Shown here in pieces: positions 1 to 5,533 of a stretch of DNA of 7,622 bases. Under the pieces are notes generated by a model. It was not told the DNA's origin and did no database searches. It saw only the letters and a program-made list of their open reading frames with translations. A program made the position numbers and the translations under genes. The stretch comes from Verrucomicrobiota bacterium. Its GTDB lineage: Bacteria > Verrucomicrobiota > Verrucomicrobiia > Opitutales > Opitutaceae. Position 1 is the stretch's first letter. Every line of letters begins with the position of its first letter. The DNA lies in assembly GCA_023446735.1 (NCBI GenBank), contig JAEXPQ010000264.1, forward strand, positions 1 through 7,622, in the 5' to 3' direction.

Positions 1-234
1 CTCGGCGTGCCGATGGAATCGGCGTCGCTCAAGGGCCTAGATTCGCTGCTCTCGATGGTGCAGATGCCCGGCGGCATTCCCGTGGCGACGTTCGCGATCG
101 GCAAGCCCGGCGCCGTGAACGCCGCGCTCTTCGCCGTCGCGATCCTCGCGCAGGGCGACGAACGCATCCGCCAGGCGCTCGACGACTACCGTGCCGCCCA
201 GACCAAGAAGGTCCTCGAGGCGAAACTGCCCTGA
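1..234 (+). CDS. purE: PurE, 5-(carboxyamino)imidazole ribonucleotide mutase, C-terminal part (5' end outside window)
   Basis: The last 77 residues of a class I PurE are visible, open in frame from base 1 and ending at a TGA. PurE converts N5-carboxyaminoimidazole ribonucleotide to CAIR in de novo purine synthesis, in the cytosol, usually as an octamer partnered by PurK. The family signature is clear: a GVPMES segment, then LKGLDSLLSMVQMPGGIPVATFAIG in pieces (the GLDSLLSMVQMP and GIPVATFAIG blocks), then KPGAVNAALFAVAILA and a C-terminal helix with DDYRAAQ. The N-terminal GSxSD substrate loop lies upstream of the window, so completeness cannot be judged. The stop is followed within 20 bases by a hairpin repeat rather than a classical terminator. 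purK is not seen on this side. Identification is by recall of the family sequence and is strong. Confidence 0.95.
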   Translation, partial: LGVPMESASLKGLDSLLSMVQMPGGIPVATFAIGKPGAVNAALFAVAILAQGDERIRQALDDYRAAQTKKVLEAKLP

Positions 235-252
235 GCGGGCCAGCCCTCCGAG

Positions 253-326
253 GTAGGAGCCTGCTTGCAGGCGATTCCGAGTTTGCGGGTCGGCCGCGCG
301 CCAGTCGCCTGCAAGCAGGCTCCTAC
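253..326. repeat. REPIN-like element: two inverted GTAG hairpin repeats
   Basis: Two 22-nt arms (253-274 and 305-326) are exact reverse complements across a 30-nt spacer. Each arm starts, reading inward, with GTAG and contains its own small hairpin, GCCTGC-TT-GCAGGC. A GTAG tetranucleotide ahead of a hairpin is the hallmark of REP sequences mobilised by REP-associated tyrosine transposases (RAYTs), and two inverted REPs form a REPIN. No RAYT gene is in the window. The element may also fold as one long hairpin in the 3' region of the purE transcript. Confidence 0.85.
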
Positions 327-371
327 ACTCCCACGGCCATGTGCCGTACTCGGAGCGAACCGTCGGAATTC

Positions 372-398
372 CACAGAAGGTAACGAAGAGAACGAAGG
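372..398 (+). repeat. 3 x 9-nt purine repeat, left copy flanking the Imm42-like gene
   Basis: Three consecutive 9-nt units read CACAGAAGG, TAACGAAGA and GAACGAAGG. A second copy lies at 1038-1064 in inverted orientation, so the two bracket the gene at 426-1019. Over 25 aligned bases (373-397 against the complement of 1039-1063) 22 are identical. The copy ends 27 bases before the gene start, too far to act as its ribosome binding site. From memory, similar purine repeats are dispersed in Verrucomicrobiota genomes; this was not checked. Confidence 0.75.
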
Positions 399-425
399 CG
401 CACCAATACCCGTGCCTCGCGCACA

Positions 426-1019
426 ATGATCCACGGCTCCGCAGAAAACTTCGCCATCGAATCTGGTATCACCGAAGCCTATCCGGAATTGGGCTCCCGT
501 GCGCTGGGGTATTTCGTGCTCCATATTGGCGGAGAACGTTACGGGGTCCTAGCACCTGACGCGTCGTTGCTGGCCTGTTCTCTCGGAACGGTCGAAGGAA
601 CCACCTTACACCGAGGCGGTCATCTCGCGCCGTTCTTCCGAGGTTATGAGGGCGGCGCGATTGCTGACGCGTTTCGCGATGCGGTGTACGCACCCGACCA
701 AGAAGAGACTCGGTTCTTTGGGATGTCCCGGACGGAGTTCGTGGATCGAGTTTATTCAAATCACTTGGTTTGGGCGCCTGACGGTGATGAAGCGTTCGAC
801 GATGGGAGCTATGTGCTGCGCATCGATGACGGGGCCCAAGTGCGATTGATCGGCTTCCGAAGTGGTGACGCATTTCATCACGATCCGGAATCGCTTCGCG
901 ACCTCACCATCTCCGCGGACAACTACTACGCAGTGCTCTCAGGTTGGCGTGATGCATTCTTGGCCGAATGGCGGGCGAGAGTGGCAGAAATCCGACCACA
1001 GAATGCCCTTCCCGGATAG
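426..1019 (+). CDS. Imm42-like immunity family protein (orphan)
   Basis: A 197-residue protein without signal peptide or membrane segment, so probably cytosolic. The start (MIHGSAENFAIES), a central GYFVLHIGGERYG block and the acidic, Trp-containing C-terminal half recall the Imm42 family of polymorphic-toxin immunity proteins, whose members often begin MI.GD...FAIE and carry a WINGxxIGDY-type strand. Such proteins neutralise a cognate toxin; no toxin gene is visible on either side, so partner and function are unknown. Composition differs from the neighbours: two hand-counted 60-nt samples (481-540, 721-780) have 57% and 53% G+C, against 73% in a metY sample (1621-1680), with mixed third positions, which suggests acquisition by transfer. 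No Shine-Dalgarno is evident upstream of the ATG. The reading frame as a gene is solid; the family call is a moderate-confidence resemblance judged from memory. Confidence 0.6.
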   Translation: MIHGSAENFAIESGITEAYPELGSRALGYFVLHIGGERYGVLAPDASLLACSLGTVEGTTLHRGGHLAPFFRGYEGGAIADAFRDAVYAPDQEETRFFGMSRTEFVDRVYSNHLVWAPDGDEAFDDGSYVLRIDDGAQVRLIGFRSGDAFHHDPESLRDLTISADNYYAVLSGWRDAFLAEWRARVAEIRPQNALPG

Positions 1020-1037
1020 CATACCAGCGCCCATCAC

Positions 1038-1064
1038 TCTTCGTTTCCTTCGTTCCCTTCTGTC
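1038..1064 (-). repeat. 3 x 9-nt purine repeat, right (inverted) copy
   Basis: Read on the minus strand the units are GACAGAAGG, GAACGAAGG and AAACGAAGA. This is the inverted partner of the repeat at 372-398. It begins 19 bases after the stop of the Imm42-like gene and gives the untranslated leader of metY a strongly pyrimidine-rich character on the plus strand. The pyrimidine-rich run continues, more degenerate, to about 1085. Confidence 0.75.
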
Positions 1065-1109
1065 GGTCCGTTTCCTTTCCATCCTATTACTCCGCTACCC
1101 AACCACACC

Positions 1110-2417
1110 ATGAGCACTCCTCGCAAACCCGGCCTCGGCACGCTCGCGCTGCATGCCGGCCAAGTTCCCGATCCCGTCACCGGCTCGCGCGCTGTTCCGA
1201 TCCACCAGACGACGAGCTATGTCTTCCGCGACGCCGAGCACGCCGCGAATCTCTTCGCGCTGAAGGAGCTCGGGAACATCTACACGCGCCTCATGAACCC
1301 GACGACCGACGTCTTCGAGAAGCGTCTCGCCGCGCTCGAGGGCGGCAGCGGCGCGCTGGCGCACAGCTCGGGGCAGGCGGCGATCACCGACGCGATCCTC
1401 AACATCGCTGGCGCCGGCGACCACATCGTCTCGGTCGCGCAGCTCTACGGCGGCACCTACAACCTTTTCCACTACACGCTCCCGAAGCTCGGCATCGAGG
1501 TGAGTTTCATCGACGGCGAGGATCCGGAGAATTTCCGCAAGGCGCTCCGCCCGAACACCAAGGCCTTCTACGGCGAGGGCCTCGGCAATCCGCGGCTCAA
1601 CATCTTCCCGTTCGCCGAGGTCGCCGCGATCGCGCGCGAGGCCGGCGTGCCGGTGATCGTCGACAACACCTGCCTCTCGCCGATCCTCAACCGCCCGATC
1701 GAGTGGGGCTGCAACGTCGTCGTGCATTCGACGACGAAATACATCGGCGGCCACGGCACGTCGCTGGGCGGCATGGTCGTCGACGGCGGCAACTTCAACT
1801 GGGGCAACGGCAAGTTCCCCGGCCTCAGCCAGCCCGACGCCAGCTACCACGGCATCGTGCACTGGGACGCCTTCAAGGCCTTCGCGCCCGCCGGCGGCGC
1901 GAACATCGCCTACATCATGAAAATGCGCCTGCAGCTCCTGCGCGACGTCGGCGCGTGCATCAGCCCGTTCAACTCGTTCATGATGCTCCAGGGTCTGGAG
2001 ACGCTGCACCTGCGCATGGAGCGCACCTGCGCCAACGCGCTCAAGGTCGCCCAGTTCCTCGAGGCGCACGACCGCGTGGCCTGGGTGAACTATCCCGGCC
2101 TGCCCAAGAGCCAGTTCCACACGCTCGCGAAGAAGTACCTCTCCGGCGGCTTCGGCGGCCTGGTCGGCTTCGGCGTGAAGGGCGGCTACGAGGCCGGCCT
2201 GAAGTTCATCGGCCGCCTCAAGCTTCTCAGCCACCTCGCCAACATCGGCGACGCGAAGTCGCTCGCGATCCATCCGGCCAGCACGACGCACTCGCAGCTC
2301 ACGCCCGAGGAGCTCGTCACGACCGGCGTCTCCGCCGACTTCATCCGCCTCTCGATCGGCATCGAGGACATCGACGACATCCTCGCCGACCTCGCCCAGG
2401 CGCTCGAGGCGAAGTAA
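1110..2417 (+). CDS. metY: O-acetylhomoserine aminocarboxypropyltransferase (OAH sulfhydrylase)
   Basis: A 435-residue PLP enzyme of the Cys/Met metabolism family that makes L-homocysteine and acetate from O-acetyl-L-homoserine and sulfide, the direct sulfhydrylation route to methionine, in the cytosol. Visible motifs: TRLMNPTTDVFEKRLAALEGG near residues 59-79 in pieces (TR, NPT, LEGG), SSGQAA at 86-91, the PLP-ring-stacking tyrosine in QLYGGT (Tyr113), the PLP-nitrogen aspartate in VIVDNT (Asp185), and the Schiff-base lysine in HSTTKYIGGHG (Lys210). The roughly 435-residue length and the insertion after the lysine (GGNFNWGNGKFPGL) separate OAH sulfhydrylases from the shorter cystathionine synthases and lyases. 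The residue after VDNT is Cys188, where relatives usually have an aromatic or aliphatic residue. The start ATG gives the expected N-terminus (LALHAGQ.PDP) and lacks a clear Shine-Dalgarno. No SAM riboswitch was recognised in the 90-base leader. The next gene, sufS, is also a sulfur enzyme but lies 347 bp away. Confidence 0.95.
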   Translation: MSTPRKPGLGTLALHAGQVPDPVTGSRAVPIHQTTSYVFRDAEHAANLFALKELGNIYTRLMNPTTDVFEKRLAALEGGSGALAHSSGQAAITDAILNIAGAGDHIVSVAQLYGGTYNLFHYTLPKLGIEVSFIDGEDPENFRKALRPNTKAFYGEGLGNPRLNIFPFAEVAAIAREAGVPVIVDNTCLSPILNRPIEWGCNVVVHSTTKYIGGHGTSLGGMVVDGGNFNWGNGKFPGLSQPDASYHGIVHWDAFKAFAPAGGANIAYIMKMRLQLLRDVGACISPFNSFMMLQGLETLHLRMERTCANALKVAQFLEAHDRVAWVNYPGLPKSQFHTLAKKYLSGGFGGLVGFGVKGGYEAGLKFIGRLKLLSHLANIGDAKSLAIHPASTTHSQLTPEELVTTGVSADFIRLSIGIEDIDDILADLAQALEAK

Positions 2418-2473
2418 ACGGCGCTGTGCCAGCCCTGCCGCGAACTTGGGCCCGCCCTTTGAATGGCGCTCCA

Positions 2474-2508
2474 CGCTTGCGGTAGGGGCGCCGCTCGCCG
2501 GCGGACCG
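2474..2508 (+). repeat. GTAG-type hairpin repeat, copy 1
   Basis: A 35-nt sequence that recurs at 2625-2659 with a single mismatch (G at 2488, T at 2639). It begins CGCTTGCGGTAGGG and contains the stem CGCCG / CGGCG around CTCGC. GTAG precedes the hairpin as in RAYT-linked REP elements. The hairpin word differs from those at 253-326 and 4035-4090. Confidence 0.75.
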
Positions 2509-2532
2509 GGTTCGCGCGGCCTGTGGCCGGTG

Positions 2533-2582
2533 TTGCATCCTCGATTGGACGCGCGATCGGAGCGTAGACGGTCCGGATGCAA
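2533..2582. other. Long-range stem in the sufS upstream region
   Basis: TTGCATCC (2533-2540) pairs exactly with GGATGCAA (2575-2582), and the stem continues, after a 6-base bulge, with GGAC (2547-2550) against GTCC (2571-2574). The enclosed loop holds a GTAG-bearing AGCGTAGACG. It sits between the two 35-nt repeats. It could be a regulatory RNA fold or part of a composite repeat; no known riboswitch consensus was recognised. Confidence 0.4.
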
Positions 2583-2624
2583 GGTTCCCGCAGGCGTGGG
2601 GTCGGAGCCGGGGCGTGAGAAGAC

Positions 2625-2659
2625 CGCTTGCGGTAGGGTCGCCGCTCGCCGGCGGACCG
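2625..2659 (+). repeat. GTAG-type hairpin repeat, copy 2
   Basis: 34 of 35 bases match copy 1 at 2474-2508, in direct orientation. In this copy the T at 2639 lets the outer GGT pair with ACC, extending the CGCCG/CGGCG stem with one bulged G. It lies about 105 bp before the chosen sufS start. Confidence 0.75.
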
Positions 2660-2764
2660 TTCCGGCTTGGCATGGCACGGGCTCCCGTTCCCGGCCCGCG
2701 CGCTTGCGCCCGGACCGGCCGGCGCCCATCTTCCCGGCCCGCCGCACTTCGCCTACCACCGGCC

Positions 2765-4024
2765 ATGACACCGCTTCCACGCCCGCTGCCCGATCTCTCC
2801 AAGCGCGACTGGTCGTCGCTCCGCGACGATTTCCCGATCCTGAACCAACAGGTGAAGGGGCACCCGCTCGTCTATCTCGACAGCGGCGCCTCCGCGCAGC
2901 GGCCGTTGCAGGTGATCGAGGCGATCAGCCGTTACTACGAGCGCGACCACGCCAACGTGCACCGCGGCGTGCATGAGCTCAGCGCCCGTTCGACGACCGC
3001 CTACGAGGCCGCACGCGACCGCGCAGCGCAGTTCTTCAACGCCACGCGGCGGGAGGAGATCGTCTTCACGCGCGGCGCCACCGAGGGCTTCAACCTCCTC
3101 GCGCGCGCCTGGGGCGATGCGAACGTGGGCGCCGGTGACACGATTCTGCTCACCGAGATGGAGCACCACAGCAACCTCGTGCCGTGGCAGATGCTCGCCG
3201 AGCGCAAGAAGGCCAGGCTGGCGTTTATTCCCGTCACCGGCATGGAGGGCAAACTCGACTCCGATGCGCTCGACCGGTTGCTCACGCCGGACGTGAAGGT
3301 GTTCTCCTTCACCCACGTTTCGAACGTCTTCGGCTGTGTGAACCCCGTGGCCGACCTTTGCCGCCGTGCGCGCGCCAAGGGCATCACGACCATCGTCGAC
3401 GCCGCCCAAAGCGCCGGTCACCTGCCGGTCGACGTGCAGGCGCTCGGCTGCGATTTCCTCGTGTGCTCCGGCCACAAGATGCTCGGGCCGACCGGCAGCG
3501 GTGTCGTGTACGGGCGCTACGAGTTGCTCGAGGCGACGCCGCCCTTCCACGGCGGCGGCGAGATGATCGAGATCGTCCGCTATGAGGGCAGTACCTACAA
3601 GCCGCCGCCGATGCGCTTCGAGGCGGGCACCCCGCCGATCGCGGAGGCGATCGGTCTGCACGCGGCGATGGACTACCTCGACGCCGTGGGCCGCGAACGC
3701 ATCCATCGGCACGATGCCGAACTGGTGGCGCTCGCCCGTCGCGGACTCGGGTCGCTCGCGGGCGTGCGCCTGCTTGGTCCGGCCGAAGGCGGCACGGGGC
3801 TGGTCAGCTTCGTGGTCGATGGCCTGCACACCGACGACATCTCGCAGTTCCTCAACAGCCGCGGCATCGCGATCCGCGGCGGCAACCACTGCACGATGCC
3901 GCTGCACAACAAGCTCGGCATCCGCACCTCGGCTCGCGCGAGTTTCCACCTCTACAACACGCACGCGGAGATCGAGTGCCTCGTCGAGGCGGTGGAGGAC
4001 GCGATCCAGTTCTTCCGCGGCTAA
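2765..4024 (+). CDS. sufS: SufS-type (class II) cysteine desulfurase
   Basis: A 419-residue PLP enzyme that removes sulfur from L-cysteine as a persulfide for iron-sulfur cluster assembly, releasing alanine, in the cytosol. Motifs in order: YLDSGASAQRP at 37-47, the PLP-stacking histidine in EMEHHSNLVPW (His134/135), THVSNVFG at 183-190, VDAAQSAGH (Asp212, Gln215), the Schiff-base lysine in SGHKMLGPTGSG (Lys238), FEAGTP at 285-290, the persulfide cysteine in RGGNHCTMPLH (Cys376), and the arginine of RASFHLYNT (Arg391). Length fits the SufS group (slightly over 400). The ATG at 2765 starts an N-terminus of family-like length (DFPIL near residue 22); an upstream ATG at 2615 would add repeat-derived sequence. 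The cysteine loop reads GNHC where SufS proteins I recall read GHHC. No sufE, sufU or sufBCD neighbour is in the window. The gene converges on a YqhA-family gene across 88 bp. SufS versus CsdA-type naming rests on family resemblance only. Confidence 0.93.
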   Translation: MTPLPRPLPDLSKRDWSSLRDDFPILNQQVKGHPLVYLDSGASAQRPLQVIEAISRYYERDHANVHRGVHELSARSTTAYEAARDRAAQFFNATRREEIVFTRGATEGFNLLARAWGDANVGAGDTILLTEMEHHSNLVPWQMLAERKKARLAFIPVTGMEGKLDSDALDRLLTPDVKVFSFTHVSNVFGCVNPVADLCRRARAKGITTIVDAAQSAGHLPVDVQALGCDFLVCSGHKMLGPTGSGVVYGRYELLEATPPFHGGGEMIEIVRYEGSTYKPPPMRFEAGTPPIAEAIGLHAAMDYLDAVGRERIHRHDAELVALARRGLGSLAGVRLLGPAEGGTGLVSFVVDGLHTDDISQFLNSRGIAIRGGNHCTMPLHNKLGIRTSARASFHLYNTHAEIECLVEAVEDAIQFFRG

Positions 4025-4034
4025 GTCGTCCGCG

Positions 4035-4090
4035 GTAGGCCAGCGAGCTTGCTCGCGCTCTGGAAAGCGCATGCAAGCTCCCCGGCCTAC
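4035..4090. repeat. 56-nt REPIN-like hairpin in a convergent junction
   Basis: Both ends read GTAGGCC inward (4035-4041 and the complement of 4084-4090). The arms pair further as GAGCTTGC/GCAAGCTC (4045-4052, 4073-4080) and GCGCT/AGCGC (4055-4059, 4066-4070), with small internal loops and a 6-base apical loop. The left arm alone forms GCGAGC-TT-GCTCGC. It nearly fills the gap between sufS and the YqhA-family gene and could end transcription from both sides, though there is no U-tract. Confidence 0.75.
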
Positions 4091-4112
4091 GCGGCTATCG
4101 GCTCGTCTCGGC

Positions 4113-4682
4113 TCAATGCCCCTCTTCGCGCACGGCTTTGACGCCGGCCATCATGACCTTGTCGGTCCAGGCGAGGAGAATGGCAGAGAAGACGAACACG
4201 ACGTGGATGATCACCTGCCACAGCACCCCGTCGTTGGTGGCGGTGAAGGCGGGCGAGCGCACCTCGATAAATGTCTTCAGCAAGTGGATCGAGGAGATGC
4301 TGATCAGCGCCGTGGCGAGCTTCACCTTGAGCACGCCTGCGTTCACATGGCTGAGCCATTCCGGCTGGTCCGGGTGGTGCTCGAGGTTGAGGCGGGAGAC
4401 AAAAGTCTCGTAGCCGCCGACGATCACCATGATCAGGAGGTTGGCGATCATCACGACGTCGATCAGGCCGAGCACCCCGAGCATGATATGGGTGCTGGGA
4501 TCCTGGATTCCGGCCGGGTGTCCGATGGCGAGGTGCAGCAGGTGCCAGAGTTCGACGAAGAACTGCCAGACGTAGATGCCCTGGGCGACGATGAGCCCGG
4601 CGTAGAGCGGCGCTTGCAGCCAGCGGCTGGCGAAGATGGCGCGTTCGAAGAGCGACTCGGTGGTGCGAGAGGGTTGCGACAT
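4113..4682 (-). CDS. UPF0114 / YqhA family membrane protein
   Basis: A 189-residue inner-membrane protein of unknown function. The family is recognised from the N-terminal ESLFERAIFASRWLQAPLYAGL, the central VMIANLLIMVIVGGYETFVSRL and the SISSIHLLKTFIE block, which correspond to the YqhA segments with ASRWLLAP, GGLLVMV..GYENFVS and AISSIHLLR. Four hydrophobic segments are visible, at about residues 24-46, 67-92, 119-140 and 152-174. The start ATG (complement of 4680-4682) gives the family N-terminus; the frame stays open upstream but that part is Ser/Pro/Arg-rich and overlaps the FlxA-like gene antisense to nothing conserved, so it was rejected. It is somewhat longer than E. coli YqhA (about 164), mainly through a short N-terminal extension and loop lengths. 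It lies 178 bp downstream of the FlxA-like gene on the same strand; linkage of function is not evident. Confidence 0.88.
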   Translation of the reverse strand: MSQPSRTTESLFERAIFASRWLQAPLYAGLIVAQGIYVWQFFVELWHLLHLAIGHPAGIQDPSTHIMLGVLGLIDVVMIANLLIMVIVGGYETFVSRLNLEHHPDQPEWLSHVNAGVLKVKLATALISISSIHLLKTFIEVRSPAFTATNDGVLWQVIIHVVFVFSAILLAWTDKVMMAGVKAVREEGH

Positions 4683-4771
4683 GGTAGGTCGGCGGGCATG
4701 CGAACGGCCCCGCCCGGCCTCGGCAAGCCTTGTGTGGTGCGGTGCAGCGCGGGACCCGATCGGGCGCCACG

Positions 4772-4804
4772 GCGCGAGGCCGGCGGATCCGCGGTGCCTC
4801 GCGC
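4772..4804. repeat. Nested inverted repeat between the FlxA-like and YqhA-family genes
   Basis: GCGCGAGGC (4772-4780) pairs exactly with GCCTCGCGC (4796-4804), and the loop holds the palindrome GCGGATCCGC (4783-4792). It lies in the 178-bp gap between two minus-strand genes, so it may be a terminator-like stem for the upstream gene or part of the leader of the downstream one. There is no T-run on either side. In such GC-rich sequence a 9-bp stem is only modest evidence. Confidence 0.4.
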
Positions 4805-4860
4805 GCAGGGCGAGCCACCACAAGGTGCCGTTCGCGAGGGAAGAAGGCCGATCGTGACAA

Positions 4861-5211
4861 TCAGGCGACGGCGCTGAAACGCGTGCCGACGGTATCGCTT
4901 GAGGCGGCCGGGGCGGCGGTGGTGCTTTCGCCCGAGGTATTGGCGCTGGATTGCGCCTGCTGTACGCGCGCGAGCTGGCTCTGCAGCTGGCGCAGCTGCG
5001 CCTCAAGCGTGGTGAGGCGTTGCTCCTGCGTGTCGGCGTCGAGCGTCCGGTCGGCCTCGAGCTGGGCGATCTGTTGCTGCACGGACTGGATCCGCGCTTG
5101 GAGCTGGGCGATGGTGCTGGAGCGGGCGGCGCTGCTGCCGCTGGTGGCACTGCCGGAGGTGATGACCGAGACATCCACGATGGGCTCCTTGAGGGAAGGA
5201 TAGTCGCCCAT
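4861..5211 (-). CDS. FlxA-like small coiled-coil protein
   Basis: A 116-residue protein with a low-complexity Ser/Thr/Gly-rich N-terminal part (about 18-33), a coiled-coil core at about 34-88 (TIAQLQARIQSVQQQ, then EADRTLDADTQEQR, then LEAQLRQLQSQLARVQQ) and an Ala/Ser/Thr-rich tail. The S-rich lead, the paired Gln/Leu heptads and the short acidic LDADTQEQR hinge between two helices match my memory of FlxA-like family proteins. FlxA of E. coli is expressed with flagellar genes, but most family members have no known role and no flagellar gene is seen here. No signal peptide or membrane span is evident. The ATG at 5211 (complement) was chosen because the upstream in-frame part (to 5292) is Pro/Arg-rich and unlike the family; no Shine-Dalgarno supports it, and a start within the first 10 codons cannot be excluded. 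It is divergent from pepT. Confidence 0.7.
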   Translation of the reverse strand: MGDYPSLKEPIVDVSVITSGSATSGSSAARSSTIAQLQARIQSVQQQIAQLEADRTLDADTQEQRLTTLEAQLRQLQSQLARVQQAQSSANTSGESTTAAPAASSDTVGTRFSAVA

Positions 5212-5317
5212 CGGTTCGTTTCGAACGCCGCCGCGGCGCTGCGGGAGCCAACGGAGGTCCGGCGGGCTTAAGGCCGGCGATTCGGGGACCAACGCCGGTA
5301 TTCTGGGGCGGAGAGCA

Positions 5318-5533
5318 CAAGACGCAGAAACGTGATGCGATCAGGACAGGAGTCTGTGTCTTGCGGTCGCGGCATTGCAGGGGGAGACGCGCCTCGAGGA
5401 CACAAATCGATGATGCGATCGGGACAAGACCTTGCGTCTTCTGGGGTGATGGGGCCAGCGGGGTGAGGTCGCGACAGCACGGAATTCTGTCCCGATCGGG
5501 ACAGAATTCTGTGCTGTGGGTTTCCGGTCGCGG
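5318..5533. repeat. Three related palindromic units at 77-78-bp spacing
   Basis: The core GATC(A/G)GGACA occurs at 5339-5348, 5417-5426 and 5494-5503, that is at 78- and 77-bp intervals. Units 1 and 2 share TGATGCGATC before it. Each is followed by GGTCGCGG or GGTCGCGA (5365-5372, 5467-5474, 5526-5533). Unit 1 has arms CAAGACGCAG (5318-5327) and CTGTGTCTTG (5354-5363), complementary except for one G-T pair; unit 3 is a near-perfect palindrome. The units have diverged in the arms but keep the core and the inverted-arm design. Confidence 0.7.
5474..5517. repeat. 44-bp near-perfect palindrome upstream of pepT
   Basis: Bases 5474-5517 are self-complementary about the point between 5495 and 5496, with one mismatched pair (G5481/T5510, a wobble in RNA). 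The centre is CCCGATCGGG, and ACAGAATTCTGT (5501-5512), itself palindromic, is mirrored in the left arm with one change. There is no loop, so as DNA it is a two-fold symmetric site or cruciform. It ends 36 bp before the pepT start, a plausible operator position, but it is also the third member of the repeat array. Confidence 0.8.

Larger units (their letters stand above)
2418..2764. other. 347-bp gene-free gap with hairpin repeats between metY and sufS
   Basis: No credible gene was found here. The gap holds two near-identical 35-nt GTAG hairpin repeats 151 bp apart, a separate long-range stem between them, and a small GGCC-TGT-GGCC hairpin near 2519-2530. No U-tract terminator for metY was seen. 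The sufS frame stays open upstream to 2615 (possible ATG), but that extension is made of repeat sequence and has a Pro/Arg/Ala-rich translation with no family match, so it was not used as coding. Confidence 0.6.

Noticed and set aside
1020..1109. SAM riboswitch in front of metY
   Set aside because: The leader is pyrimidine-rich and essentially unstructured; no riboswitch helices or consensus boxes could be laid out.
968..2485. A 505-codon plus-strand frame overlapping metY in another frame
   Set aside because: Arg/His/Pro-rich translation typical of an out-of-frame reading of GC-rich coding DNA.
2615..2764. Upstream in-frame ATG as the sufS start
   Set aside because: The 50 added residues are translated from the intergenic hairpin repeat and have no counterpart in SufS proteins.
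1095..2780. A 561-codon open frame on the minus strand opposite metY
   Set aside because: It is the shadow of a high-GC gene: its translation is Arg/Ala/Val/Glu-rich with no family motif, while the plus frame has all OAH sulfhydrylase motifs.
2753..4072. Minus-strand frame of 439 codons opposite sufS
   Set aside because: Low-complexity Arg/Val/Glu/Ala translation with no recognisable domain; sufS is complete on the other strand.
3582..4877. Plus-strand frame spanning the end of sufS and the YqhA-family gene
   Set aside because: It crosses two real genes and a hairpin repeat and translates to Ser/Arg/Thr-rich sequence.
5318..5533. Small CRISPR array
   Set aside because: Only a 10-16-nt core recurs, the units are palindromic and related along much of their length, and no cas gene is present.
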